A stretch of DNA of 64,000 nucleotides from Laburnicola sp. R22_1 (lineage: Eukaryota; Ascomycota; Dothideomycetes; Pleosporales; Didymosphaeriaceae), in the NCBI GenBank assembly GCA_014281115.1, contig JACONQ010000014.1, positions 930,001-994,000 on the forward strand, given 5' to 3'. Shown in pieces: positions 1-12,243 of the stretch (positions are counted from its first letter, which is position 1; each line of letters begins with the position of its first letter). Made by a program: the position numbers and the translations under genes. Under the pieces are notes generated by a model that saw only the letters and a list, made by a program, of their open reading frames with translations, was not told the origin of the DNA and made no database searches.

Positions 1-465
1 AAGGACTAGTAAACCTACGTTCCCACTTTAGTAGAAGTAATTACTTCTTATTAGTAATAGAATTCTCTAGTAGGGGATATAAAAGGTAGAGAATAAGGTG
101 TTTATTAATAAGCTCTAGTGTAATAAAAGCGTTGCATAGATCCGCAAGATCCTTCTAGCTATTATTACTATCGCCACTATTAAGTTAGCTTATCTAAGCA
201 AGTACGCCATATAGCGGCGAGCGTAGATAACTAATAATAGTAGTAGTAATAAGCTAAGTGTACTATATACGCTGTAAGTAAACCTTATATTAGGATTAAA
301 AGCTTATAGGTATTAGGAGGTACAAGTAAGTTTAAACTATTGTCGCATTGCTAGATATTTATGATTAGTCTTTAATTAGAATTAGGTACTATACATAGTA
401 GTATATAATAACCTTCTATCTCAACCTACTTTAACCTCAAACTAAAAAAACAGGTTAAAAAAGAT
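1..465. repeat. Degenerate AT-rich repeat, cut by window edge
   Basis: No reading frame survives. The block is recognisable because its reverse complement recurs at about 20,700-21,075, including the shared stretch GAATTCTCTAGTAGG and the later TAAGTTTAAACT. Its layout also resembles the upstream end of the repeat at 1,310-2,112, so the two may be relatives. The family is not identified. The heavy TA content and lack of CA/TG indicate RIP mutation. Confidence 0.5.
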
Positions 466-1296
466 ATTTAGCAAGCCAATATGCCTTCTATATTTAGCTT
501 TCTTAAGGTGTGCTTAGTATTAGATGCGTACTAGATTCTTTATGCTTGCTTCTATTAAAGCAAGATCTTTCTAAAGCATCTTAATAAGCGCTTATAGGGA
601 GGTCTTCTTTTAGTTATTTATTATAATTATAGCTAGTGCTAACAAATTTTAGGATACTATAGTATAAATCTATAAGGCAAGATTTTAAATCTTTATTATA
701 TTAATCTACTAGTCTTATACTTCTACTTAATACTTTGCAATCTAAATATTATAAAATTTAATCTAATTATTATATATAGTGTTACTTATACTTATAGTCT
801 TCTTTAGAAGTATAGAATAAGTTAGTTAGATTAGATCTTAATTAATAATCTTATTAGTGTTAGGGTTAATAAGATGCTAGATCCCTTTAGACTAAGCATA
901 AAATTAGAGCTAGATAAGCTAAAAAGACTAGCTCGCTTAGTTAGTAAGGAGCACCTTTATAGTAGGAATTACAATATTAGTTATTTTAATTATAGGTAAA
1001 ATTTAAGCATAAGAAAGAATTAGAAAGAATTAGTAAGAAGTAATTAGAGTATATAAATTAGAATTCTAATATATAAGTGCGTAGAAAGAATTAGCCTATA
1101 ATCTTAAAGTGCTAGACTTATAACTATTAAAGAAAAATAAGTTAGAATCTTAGTTTTATTAAGCAAATTAGATAAGATTGCTATATAAGAAAGAAAGCTA
1201 AAGGGCTAGACTATATATACGCTTATAGAAAAGGAGCAGGGCTAAAATAATACTGCTTACATAATTACGAGCACGTAATCGCACCTAGTTAGAGCC
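466..1296. repeat. Repeat D, copy 1
   Basis: This block aligns directly with 18,700-19,523. Both carry AAGGTGTGCTTAGTATTAG near the left side and end at GTTAGAGCCTTA, after which the sequences differ, so the right border is well placed. Differences between copies are mainly transitions, as RIP would leave. I see no protein motif in any frame and cannot assign a class. Confidence 0.55.
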
Positions 1297-1309
1297 TTAT
1301 TTCTACAAT

Positions 1310-2112
1310 AGTAATATATACTAGATAGGAGCTTATACACTATAGGTATACTAATACTCTATTTTTATATTAAAGTTAACCTTAAGACTTTTACTACTAT
1401 CGCTTTATTTCCTACTATCTTCCTAAGCTTTAATACTAATACTATTATTAAGGTCGCCTAAAAGTACGCCCTAAAGATCTATCTGCTTACTACTATTACT
1501 AGGTCTATACTAGAGTATTAATCTATCTATAAGATTATTAATAAAAAGCAGGTATATCTTACCCTATATAAGATAGTACTAGTGTACTAGTTAGGCTAGC
1601 AATAGATTAGTAACTATAGAAGTAGTAATAATAGATATATAGAGTTCCTACTATAGTTTCTTATATTACTACTAGTTAGGAAGGCGGTAATAGAGTGTAG
1701 GATTAAGGGGAAAGAGAAGAAGATATTTATTAATAAGGTGCTAGAAGAGGAAAGCGTTGCGTAGATACGTTAGATTCTTATAATTATAGTGTTAGGTAAG
1801 CGTATTATATAAGTATACTGTGTAAGCGGCGCATAAATATAGTGTAATTACTAATAATAGTAATAATAATGTAAAAGTTAGTTTTCTATACACGCTTTAA
1901 GTAAATTAGAGTTAGAGCACTTATAGATATTAGGTAAGTATATAGTTTATAAACTATTCTTATAAACTATTATTATATTAGTAGAGAAGACTAGAAGTAG
2001 ACTATATCTTTAGGCGTCAGACTAGAGCGGCCTTTCTATCCTAACCTACGCAGGCTCAAATTAAAAAAAAGAGGATTAAAAAGGGTAATTAATACTAAAT
2101 AAACAATGCGAC
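1310..2112 (-). repeat. Repeat C, partial copy of the 1.1-kb poly(A) element
   Basis: This matches the right-hand 0.8 kb of the complete elements at 12,244-13,357 and 51,478-52,574 and ends with the same AAACAATGCGAC. The left part, which carries the oligo(T) end in the complete copies, is missing here. On the element's own strand (minus) this is therefore a copy lacking its 3' end, or one cut by a later event. No coding potential was recognised. Confidence 0.55.
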
Positions 2113-2179
2113 GCTACTTTATATAAGCTTATAGGTATTAAGTAACTTCTTATTATAGCGTAGTATTTATAAACTAATA

Positions 2180-4393
2180 ACATATTCTATTAGTAGCCCG
2201 GACAGATCAGTCCGCCGGACAGTTTTTCTTGGCAACTTCGAGGTCCCTCATAACTCATTATAGAACACCACCAACGTTACTTCATAGTAACTCATAATAA
2301 CCTACTATAACTTACAATATACCAAGTTACTATTTAATCTACTTTTTACGTCGTGCAGCCTCTTTGCGCGGCTGCAGCAGCCGCGCAAAGCTAAGAAGTC
2401 TTTCTTGGCAGTACGAACTTATAACAAGACTCCCTATAATATACGATATATTATCTACCATACTATACGTAGGCAATATATAGTATACTTATTATGATTC
2501 GCAGTGAAGCATACTATATCTTAAGTAGTACTTTATCTAATTTTTAGTCACTAAGTGCGTACTATTGCAAGATAAAGTTAACCCGTTATTTTTAGCCTTA
2601 TAGTAACCTATAATAAAATCACTCTGATTTACTATCAACACTATCTGAAAATAAGCCGCTAAGGGTAACATCTGACTCCTCCTCTATCTCTTTATCTATC
2701 TAACAGGTCCTTGCGTTGTGCCTAGGCTCTCCGCACCTCCCATAGCGGCGTTGTGTTAAGGGACCTGCCTCTCCCTCACCACTACCTCGCGCCCTTTTCA
2801 ACAACTTCACCCTAATAGAAGGGCTTTCTACTCCCAAATCTGCTCCCTAAGCAAAGTCTAGCGTCCCACCTTTCTAAATGCGCTTTCTTTTACGCGTTTT
2901 TCGCTTCGTTAGAACCTTAATTTGCTCCTTAAGTTCCTTAATGCGGGTCTCTTAAAGTACACCATAGTAGAGCATAAGTTTAGCACCTTTTATAAGCTGT
3001 GAGTAGCTCGATTTAGCATTGGGTGGAGACCGAATAAAAGAGTTGCGTACGAGCTTTAACTAGGATCCAAACTCGAGGGTATTGCTTAGGGTCCTGGCTT
3101 GCCATGGTGTATCCGGTGGGGTACCCTAAGGTGGAGTGTGAATACGCATATTAAGGCGATCTACTACTACTAACGCATTTAAAGGAATAAGCCTAGAGGC
3201 CTTAAAGGCTTTCTTGCAGTTTTCTAGTATAAACACATTAAAAAACGCGTCGCGAAAGGCTAGTAGGAAGCCCTCTTTGTTGATATGAAAGACGCGTTGG
3301 CGCGCCAAGTCCCGCACGCGCTAGGAGTACTTTAGCTTTAGTGGCGCGAAACAGACCACATTAAGCGGCTAGAGGATATAAGATGAGTGCGCTAGCATAC
3401 AGAGTGTTAGGATCTTCTGTTCTAGGTAATAATCCTTAAAATCCTAGGAGTGGTAGTTCTTATAGCCATCTAGAATAAGTAACCTCTATAACCCTACTAT
3501 GCGCGGCCTTGTATACGCGTTAAAGTGCTTTAACCACGCGACTCTAAGCTTATTGTTAGTCCAGCTAGTCTTAGAGACTGAGAGCTTCTAATCGCGGGGG
3601 ATACTAGTCTCCTTATACCACGCTAAGATATGGACTCGCCCTTTGTAGATAATAAAGGGCGGGGTAGTATACCTAGTAGCGCAAATACTCTAAATCACTG
3701 TGACCTACTCGCGGTTGTCTGGCTAAACAAGCGTAGGTTAAGAACGTCTTTCTAAACTAGTTACAACCTTTATTAAGCCAATAACTCCTATCTAGAAGCC
3801 TGTCTTATTAAAGTTATAGATGTCTTTATCCTGCACTCCATACTTAGCTTTTGTGTCCTCTACTAGCTAAAACCACGCGTTTATAACCTCTAGGTCTTTC
3901 TGTTATATCCTCTATTAGTCCTTTGCTTAATTAAAAGCTATTTTAAGCTCAGGTACGCGCTTTACAAAGCGCTAAGCCTAGTATTATCCTACAGGGTCTC
4001 TATACCGCGCAGCTAGCAGTTTATTGGCCATATCTTCCACCTCACCTAGCCAGGGTGCAAATCCTCGCGAATCTAGGTTGAGGATATACTGTATGAGCGT
4101 CTGCTCTTTGGTCGCGGTAAGCTTTGCCATGCCTAATCGTGTATCTGCTTAGGCGGTGATTCCGTTGATTCGATCGCTTAGTGTAGACTTTGGGATATTA
4201 TATGCTGTAGCAGCGCGTCGCAGGCTTGAAATTTGCTTATTCTAATAGGCGTGAAGGGCAAGCTTAATTCTGCCTTCTTAATTAGATGATAACACGTCGT
4301 GTTGTTGAGACATTATGATTTATAGTGAAGTGTTGTGGTCTTGGCAAAAACTGTCCGGCGGACTAATCTGTCCGGGCTACTAATAGAATATGT
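2180..4393 (-). mobile_element. Fot1/pogo-type DNA transposon with 48-bp terminal inverted repeats
   Basis: Two inverted 48-bp termini (2,180-2,227 and 4,346-4,393) share the core TAGTAGCCCGGACAG and differ by one C/T change. They are flanked by TA on both sides (2,178-2,179 and 4,394-4,395), the target site of Tc1/mariner/pogo elements. The length of about 2.2 kb is usual for Fot1-like elements. The interior holds one minus-strand transposase relic. The termini are less AT-rich than the surroundings, so the insertion is probably younger than the flanking repeats. Confidence 0.9.
2619..4313 (-). pseudogene. Fot1/pogo-type transposase, RIP-inactivated
   Basis: One minus-strand frame of 565 codons runs from ATG at 4,313 to TGA at 2,619 with no net frameshift but many internal TAG/TAA codons. 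Read through them it gives an N-terminal helix-turn-helix (near RRAATAYNIPKSTLSDRI), a CENP-B-like second DNA-binding part (GFAPWLGEVEDMANKLL), a DDE domain (YNFNKTGF, LLILDGYKNYHS, PLNVVCFAPLK) and a C-terminal tail with a zinc-knuckle-like motif (RYGRCGEPRHNARTC). The expected first and third catalytic Asp are Asn, the second is still Asp, and the first knuckle Cys is Tyr. All of these are G-to-A type changes. The enzyme cannot be active as written. Confidence 0.88.
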
Positions 4394-4395
4394 TA

Positions 4396-5047
4396 GCTAA
4401 ACTAAAATTATAAATTAGTATCTTAACTAGTGTTTGCGTCTATTTATTAGCTTTTATTAAAATAACTAGCTAGATTTACTATCTAGTATAAACTAGACCT
4501 AAGTAATACTATCTTATAATAGTACTAGAGTTTCGCCTTTTAAGATTAAGTTTAGGTATTAGCTATACTTATATTAGGACTAGTATAAGCATACTTAACT
4601 AGTTACTAAATCTCTAGATAATATTACTTTAGAAAAGGCTAAGGCGTAAATTAAAGCCTATGCTAAACTCTGCAAATTTGTCTATAACACCGCTCGCGCT
4701 AATATATCTACTGCCTAGAAAATATAATTAAAGTAGGCTAACAAATATAAATACGCTATTACTTTTAATATTGGGAACTAGGTCTTTATTACCCTAAAGG
4801 AATTTATTACTAAACGCCTATTAGTTAAGTTAAATTATTAAATAAAAGGACTATACCTAATTATAAGTAAGAAATTCCACTCCTATATACTTAAACTCCT
4901 ATAATATATAAGAGTTTACCTAGTATTCCACGCTAATAGGCTCTAAAAGGATTGAAATAATTCCTTACTAGGTTAATTTTAACCTCTAGAACTACCTATT
5001 ATAATAGATAAAGTTTCTAAGTAGCTAGTTTCTTATATTCTAAATAG
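4396..5047. other. AT-rich sequence, no feature recognised
   Basis: This is RIP-type sequence between the pogo element and the short poly(T) repeat. No frame, terminal repeat or copy elsewhere in the window was recognised. It may be the degraded start of the repeat that continues at 5,540. Confidence 0.4.
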
Positions 5048-5061
5048 CAAAGTAGACTATA

Positions 5062-5212
5062 GTTTTTTTTTTGCAACTAAGGGGTTTCTAATAAAATTAT
5101 TACAATAATAGTAGTTATCCCTTCTACTATTATTAACACAGAAAAGCGTTTTAAGGTAGTATTAATAAAAAGGGGTTAGCGCGTTATAAGCGAGCTAAGC
5201 GAGCTTAGCGGA
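5062..5212 (-). mobile_element. 5'-truncated copy of the poly(A) non-LTR-like element (B)
   Basis: This 151-bp insert begins with a run of T (the poly(A) tail when read on minus) followed by GCAACTAAGGGGTTTCTAAT, the same left end as 12,244 and 51,478. It is bracketed by a perfect 14-bp direct repeat, CAAAGTAGACTATA (5,048-5,061 and 5,213-5,226). The poly(A) end is conserved, the other end is truncated and the duplication is long. That combination is the usual result of target-primed reverse transcription (LINE/SINE type). Confidence 0.75.
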
Positions 5213-5539
5213 CAAAGTAGACTATAAAGCACTAAAGTACTAAGTAGTATAGGAAGGGTATAACTCTAATCTAACCTACTACTCTACTAACAACTTTATT
5301 AACTCTCCCCTACTAATTAAAGCTTTTTATTAGAAGTATTCTAAGCAAGCTAGGCTACTAAAATAATTACTTATTTAGCTAGACGCCGCCCTTTAAAATA
5401 CCTTTCTAGAGCCTATTCCTAAAGATAATATTTGTGCGTTAATAGGGTTAAAGCGCTATATTAGGTATATTTAGCTAGGTGCCTATTACTTTTTAATATC
5501 TATACGCTTTTAGACTTACGTACGTAACTAGATAACTAT

Positions 5540-6320
5540 TGCTTTTTAGTACCTTTACCCCCTAATAGCCTCTCTACCCCTAGACGTCCTTACTACTACT
5601 AGCAGCCCCTATAGCTTTAGGAGCTGCCCTGCTCTAATTAAAAACTATATAGTTAGGTTAATATATTTTTTAAAATACTCTTCTATAATACTAGAGAACT
5701 TTATATAATATAATTACGCTAGCGCGTAATAAACTAACTAGAAAGATTTTAGCTAACTATATTTTTATATAGTATTAAAGCTAAGAATACGCTATATTAG
5801 TAAAACGCTAAACACTAAGATATAGTTTCTAACCTAGCACTAATTTACTCCTAACTACTTTTCTTAATATTTCTACTAAATAGTACCTAAACTAAAAACT
5901 AAGGCCACTACTAGAACTATAGGTGCCTATTACCCCTATTCTAGCCCTCTTTAGCCCTAAAATAGTACTAGTTATATTAAAAATCTACTAAAATATCTTA
6001 TTTTTATATACTTTCCTTTCTATTTTTAGATCTTAAAAGGGGGGTTATATAATAGTTTATAACTGCCTCCCTACTAGTTATTTACTATTACTATTTTTTT
6101 ACACCCTAATAGCGCCTTTTATTTTATAGAAGGCGCCTTTTTTTAGTTAGTATTAGCGCGTAGTTAGCGTAGGCCTATGCTCTACGCCGCCTACTATATA
6201 AGTAACGGCCGCCTAGGTCCCTTCCTTATCTCCTATTTTAGTATAGTCTTAATTTAGTTATCTCTTTAAATTATACTAGCTGTCCCTAAGAGGTTTGCCC
6301 TATAAGGCTGTATACCGCCC
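5540..6320. repeat. Repeat A, copy 1
   Basis: This shares long stretches with 25,020-25,715 plus 31,232-31,775 (the copy split by Copia-1) and with 62,590-63,860. All three end with a TGTATACCGCCCTTAT-like sequence (TGTGTACC in copy 3). It contains AACACTAAGATATAGTTTCT, which is the target of Copia-1 in copy 2. No coding frame is readable. The class is unknown. Confidence 0.6.
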
Positions 6321-6539
6321 TTATAATAAGCAGCCTTCTAAAGTATTACTCTACTATAGAGTATAACTATATAGTTATAAGATAATCTTTAAGTTTCTAA
6401 ATTATGTATAAAATAATATATTGCTGTAAATTATAAGATTAGGTCTATTATATTAGCTATACTAAATTGACTACTAGCGCGTTCTCTAAAAATATACAAT
6501 TACTTAATTAACTATAATAAAGTGTTATTTGCTTAAATT

Positions 6540-6885
6540 TAATAAAAAGTACAAGAGCTTCAAAATACCAAATATAATATTAGGCCTAAGCATAATTACT
6601 ATATATAGTACTAAGCTAACACGTTCCTAGTAGCTCTTAATTTCTTACTTAGTTGCTTTCCGAGTATTCTTTACTAGCTCTTTTAATAGAAGAGGCATTA
6701 TAGAAAAGCTCTTACTATCTTTAAGATTAAACTTTTTTATAATCTTATTAATATATATATTGTAAATAAGCATAATTATTCTATTCTTATAATCTTAGAT
6801 TACTTAGATACTTAGAAACTATTTAACTAGTCTATAGTTCTTAATTTTATATTTTATTTTAACCTAACTTTAGAGCTTCTATACT
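6540..6885 (-). pseudogene. Ty1/Copia reverse transcriptase, C-terminal part (Copia-4), split by Gypsy-1
   Basis: Read on minus from 6,885 downward this gives NRIIMLIYNIYINKIIKKF, a stretch ending LLLKELVKNTRK, and LYIVIMLRPNIIFGILKL. These match the end of the RVT_2 reverse transcriptase of Copia elements, where a motif like RPDIAFAVSKL is usual (here RPNIIFGILKL, again Asp to Asn). The upstream half of the same domain lies at 14,917-15,130, beyond the Gypsy-1 insertion. Stops interrupt the frame. Confidence 0.7.
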
Positions 6886-6890
6886 TCTAC

Positions 6891-7078
6891 TATAAGGGTG
6901 TTACTAGGGCACCTAATAATTAATAAGACAGAATAGGATAATATTAGAAGGTAAGTAGTAATAAGATAAATCGCTACCTACTCTTATCTAAGTAAGGGTT
7001 TTTTTATCTAAACCTCTACTAGGCCTAAAGGAGACATAAGGCCTTATTCTGCTACCTAAGTAATAAGGAGGCCTTATA
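6891..7078 (-). repeat. Gypsy-1 3' LTR
   Basis: This aligns with 14,723-14,911 over its whole length (shared TGTTACTAGGGCACCTAATA). The ends read TA...TA here, consistent with an original TG...CA altered by RIP. Confidence 0.85.
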
Positions 7079-8233
7079 GTATCCCCCTTCTAAGATTAAC
7101 CTAACCTAGATTGCCCTAGGAAATTAAAATATATAATATTCTGTTATCTCTACTTAAAAGGTAAATAATCGCTAGTCTTATAACTATATAATAATAATTA
7201 TTATTATTATGTTAGGCGTTATTACGCTAATTAAGGTACTCTAGAATAGCTAACTAATTTAGAAGCTAAAGGTGCTATTAAGCAAGACTTAGCGTAGTTA
7301 TTTTAGTTCTTGCCTGCCTTTACTTTATTCTTGCTTCTTGCGCCTTAACTAGTTAAATTAGTATATATTATCCTACTTCTATTATCTTAATACGCCCTAA
7401 TATCTCTTTCTATAGTATTATAGCCCTTAAAAGACGCTTACTATATAGTAGGCTAAGTTAGCTTATAACTAGCCTACTAGTGCTAATTTATATATCTATT
7501 GTGTTAAACTTATCTATAAGGGGGATCTACTCTACACACACTACTTTCTAGATACTAAACTTATTTTATTAATTTAAATTAATAGTGTTTAGCTATCTAG
7601 GTGTAGTAATTACTTAATTTAGAATAAACACTACATTATAGTAATGCATACCTATATTAGGCGCCTTTATACTACTAACTAAAATAGTATAGTATCCTAT
7701 TAACTTTAACGCTAAGCTTAATAGTCTTATAGCTACTTAGGCTCTCCTTTATAGTAATAGCTTTAAGGAGAATAAGAACTATATTTATAAGGCCGCTAAG
7801 AGGCTTATAAACTATATTAAATAGGTATAATTATTCTTATAGCGCTTTCTATTGACTAATTATTCCTTAGTCTATTTAAACCTTATGCCTAAAATCTTTG
7901 CGTCTATAGTAGTAGCAATATCTATTAATTAACCTATTACTTTACTAAAAAGCGCGCTTATACTAATATAAAGCGTAAGACTAAGTAATATTACTATAAG
8001 AAGGCTATTAACTACGCAATCTATAAAGGTAAGACCCTAAAGTAAAATAAGATTTATAATTCTGCCTTTTATTCTATTATATTATATACTAATGCGATTA
8101 TAGAACAAATATAGACTAACATATTATTAGGAGTTTTAGGGTAATAGTAAGAGTCCTCCCTGCAGCTATAGTCGCAAATAGCGCCCTTTTAGCTTCTTAG
8201 TAGTGCTTTTAGTTACTTTAGGGGCCTTAGGCT

Positions 8234-8260
8234 AATATATATATATATATATATATATAA
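8234..8260. repeat. (AT)n microsatellite
   Basis: Uninterrupted alternating A and T inside the decayed 3' region of Gypsy-1. Confidence 0.9.
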
Positions 8261-11043
8261 GGGATCTCTAGAGCTATTATACTTTAGAGTTCCTAAGAGT
8301 AATAGCTCCCTATAATATAGAAGTTTATTTAAACTTAAATAGCGCCTTCTAGCAGGTAGTAACGCCCTAAAATATCTTAATTCTAGATTTTTAGAATATT
8401 CCCTTCTATTAGCTCTAAGTAAAGCGTAATATGCTTTTATAGTTCTTTATAGTTCTTTATAACTAACTTTTAGAAATACTATAATTTCTCTAAGTTAGTA
8501 TTATCTCTATAACACTTTATACTATTAAACACCTTTATAATTATAGTAAAAACCCTTTATAGAGAAAAATAGGTAAAGATAATAAGTGTACTTCCTATAG
8601 TAGTTCTCTAACTATATAGTTAACCTAAGTTTAATCTCTTATCTATAAAAGAAAGAAATTAAAATTTCCTAAAAAGGTTCTTCTATCCCCCTTCTGTAGT
8701 TGTTTAACCTAAACAAGAGCCCCTTTAATACTATCCTAGAATATTCTTCTTTTTCTAGAATTCTTTAATAGCATTAGTACTTAGATTAGTGCCTAGCTCC
8801 TATAAGTTTTCTTCTTCTAGGTAACCTTCCTATTTAATAAGGTATTCCTAGATTCTAACTAATAATTATCTACTTTCTAGCACCTTCTTTATATAGTATA
8901 CATTATCGCTAAACATATATAAAGTGTTTATAATAGGACCTACTTAAGACTTAAGAGCTCTCCTTTATTTATATAGCTCTAATAATAAGATATAGAAGAT
9001 AAGATATATGTTTAATTCTAGAAAGTTAACTTTATAGGCTTCTTTCCCTATAAAGTACTTAACTATACCTAGTCTAATAAACTTCTAATTAAGTTTATAC
9101 TTAGGTTATATAGAGTTTAGATATCTAGTAGATATAAATACTTAATCCTCTAGTTTAGGACTAAAGTGCTTTTTTTCTTATTAGTATATATAGAAAGAAG
9201 TTACTCTAGTTATTATATTTACACTATTATTATACGCAAATTTTGTAATTAGTAACTATCTTGCCTAGTTGTCCTATTCTAGGTAGTAAAAGCACTACAG
9301 ATACTACTTAAGTGTCTAATTTTACCTTTTAGTTTACCTATCTATTTATAGGTAATAGGCTAATAATAACACCCTTATAGTATTAAGGTAATAATAAAAA
9401 GAGTCCTAATAGCAAGAGTTTATTATTAGACCTCTATCTAATAAGATTGTCTTAGAAGTGCTATATAATCTAATAATACTCTAAATCTAGGCTTCTACTA
9501 AGTCCTTTATATCCTAGGTTGCCCTAGTAGGTATATAATAAGCTATCTTTATTAGATAGTCTACTATTACTAGAATAGTATTATAGACTTAGCTAAGTGT
9601 TTAGCTAGGAGGTAAGGCTACAATAAAATCTAAGGTAATATTCTTTTAAGGACTATTTAGTATAGGCAAAGAATTTAAAAGACTATATAGCTAGTATTAA
9701 GGCGTAATAGATATCTTGCACTTTAAATAGTTTTAATAGTAGTTCTTAACTTTGCGTTGTATTCCTTTCTATTAGATATACTTTCTTAACTTTGCTAATA
9801 TTTTTTTGCCCTAAAATACCTAGCTATAGGGCTATTATAGTATATCTAGAGGGCCTTTGCCTTCTTCGCACTTATTATAAGCACTTTAATTCTATTCTAC
9901 TCTATTACGCTTTTATTAGCAACTTCTTATCTAACTATTAGAATTAAGGTTCTCTTAAAGCCTTAACTTTATTTTTAGTCTCTAAGTTAGGTTTAGAGCT
10001 ATTCTCTATTAATAATATTAGCTCTTTTATAATTACTCTCCTAGGCTTGCGCCTTTTTAGATACTTTTGTTTCTAGGGTGCCGCTTATTAGAATTTTATA
10101 ATTGCACTAATTAATTAGGTAGTTAGTTTATTAAAAGTATTTCTACTTAATAATATTCCTAAAGGCTCTATATAAGACCTATTTCCTTTCTCTACTAGGT
10201 ATTACGCCTCGCTTATATAGTTAGGGCGTCTTAATAGTCTATCTACTAGGTTTTCCTTCTCTAGCTAGTGAATAATAATAAAATTGTACTCTACTAGCCT
10301 CTTATACATTCTAATCTACTAATAGTTTAACTTCTTTATATTTATAAACTATTGCAAGTTATTATAATCTATAAGAATAGTAAATAGAATACTTAATAGG
10401 TAGTGTTGCTAATATTTAACACTTTTATTAATAGCTAGTAATTTTTTATTATATATATTATATTAAAGTTGTGTACTATCTAGCTTTTATATAAAGAAAC
10501 TACTAGGTTGCTATTATAGGATTTTATTAAATTTAGGCATATTTTAGCTTAGTATACTAGATATTACACTATCTAAGGTGTCTACCTTAGTCTTATCTCT
10601 CTATTAGACTTAAAGTATACTAATATAGGCGCCTTTATAAATATAGCCTTTAAACTTTTAAAAGCTACTCTTACCTACGTATTTAGGTATAAAGGTTAGC
10701 TTTTTTTCCTTCTTTAAGTATGCCTGTCCTAGGCAGCACTAGACTCCTTCTAAGTAAGTTTAGTAAGAGATAGAGCTAGTTTTAAAAACCCTTTAATAAA
10801 TGTTTAGTAATAATTTATAAAACTAATATACACCCTAATATTATACACTATTTTAGAGAGTAGCTATTTTATAATTATTTTTATATAGTTATTATGCACC
10901 CTAACTTCCTTTTAGCTAATAATATAGCCTAGGTACTTTGTCTCTTCCTAATAAAACTTGTACTTACTAAGTTTAATATATAGTTTAGCCTTATATAGTT
11001 TTTAAAGGACTTCGTTTTTATATTATTTATATTCCTCTTCTAT

Positions 11044-11129
11044 GTGACGTTATTTTATCTACCTAGGAGTAGGACGACAAAGGCTTTCATCTCAAATAAT
11101 ATGACAAACAAAGCAGAGCCCCCTGCTTA
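11044..11129 (+). mobile_element. Short element F in Gypsy-1 reverse transcriptase
   Basis: An 86-bp insert starts GTGACG and contains GGACGACAAAGGCTTTCATC and GCAGAGCCCCCTGC. It lies between perfect 13-bp repeats ATTCCTCTTCTAT (11,031-11,043 and 11,130-11,142). Removing it and one repeat restores the continuity of the reverse transcriptase just after the YLNN motif. It is less AT-rich than its host, so it is younger than much of the host's decay. It belongs with the copies at 21,618, 34,677, 44,892 and 51,205. Confidence 0.85.
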
Positions 11130-12243
11130 ATTCCTCTTCTATATTAGAGAAGATAAGTATATTATTTAAATAGACAATATATATTATATTAATTAGTCCT
11201 ACTAGAATCTTATTAATATACTCCTAGAATTATGCTATAGTATTAGTTAAACTAAATAGTATTATTAAATACTTAAAGTTTCTATACTTTGTATAAAAAG
11301 CTATCTTCTATTTATTGTCTTTTTAATCCTAATCCTATAATACGTCTCTTAGATATTAAGTTTAGTAAAGAACTTTGCTTTTGCTAATTTTTCTAAGGAC
11401 TTAGTAATTAAGAGTAATATATAGCAATTCTTAATATTAATCTTATTAAGGCTATAATAATCTATGTATAGCCTTAACGTACTATTCTTTTGTTTTATAA
11501 ATAGGATTAGTGCTCTAGCTAGTAACTTTAAATATTATATCTAGCCTCTTTGTATAATATACTTATATAATATACTTATATAAAATACTTAGCTTACCCT
11601 TAGATAAGTTATAGAGGGGCTAATAGAGCAGTTATTTTCTAGGAAGAAGATTAATATTTAGGTTAGTTGCAGAATATTTCGTAAGCACCTTTAATTAATT
11701 ACTATTTACTATATTAGTAAACTCTTAGTATACCTATAGTATTATAGCCTCTAATAAGATTATAAATATTCTATTACCTATATAGCTGATATAATACACG
11801 TATAATTCTGTAGTTAAGTCTAATATTATTAAACTAAACTGTTTTACGTCTTTAAGGGCCACTTTAGTATAGTTAGGCATATTCTGCCCTAACTTTTCTT
11901 AAAATAATAGTTAACCTATATAAAAGTTAAGTTTTAGATTATATATAGTAATCGACAGTAATCCTAAGTATATCTTATACTTCCTTAGGTCTGATACTAT
12001 AAATAGGACCTAGTAGGTCTCTCTACAATCTTTAGTATTTACTAGGTGCACTTTAGTAACTATAGATCTATATATAGTAATATTTATACTATTTACTGCC
12101 TCTACTATAAAGTCTAGTAAGAATATTACTATTAAATTTCTCTCTTTTGTAAAGCAAGTAGAGATTATATTAAGTTTAGCGCTACTATTAATTAGTGTCT
12201 TAACTAAGCCTAAGTTTCCTACTGTAGCGTGCACTATTATTAT

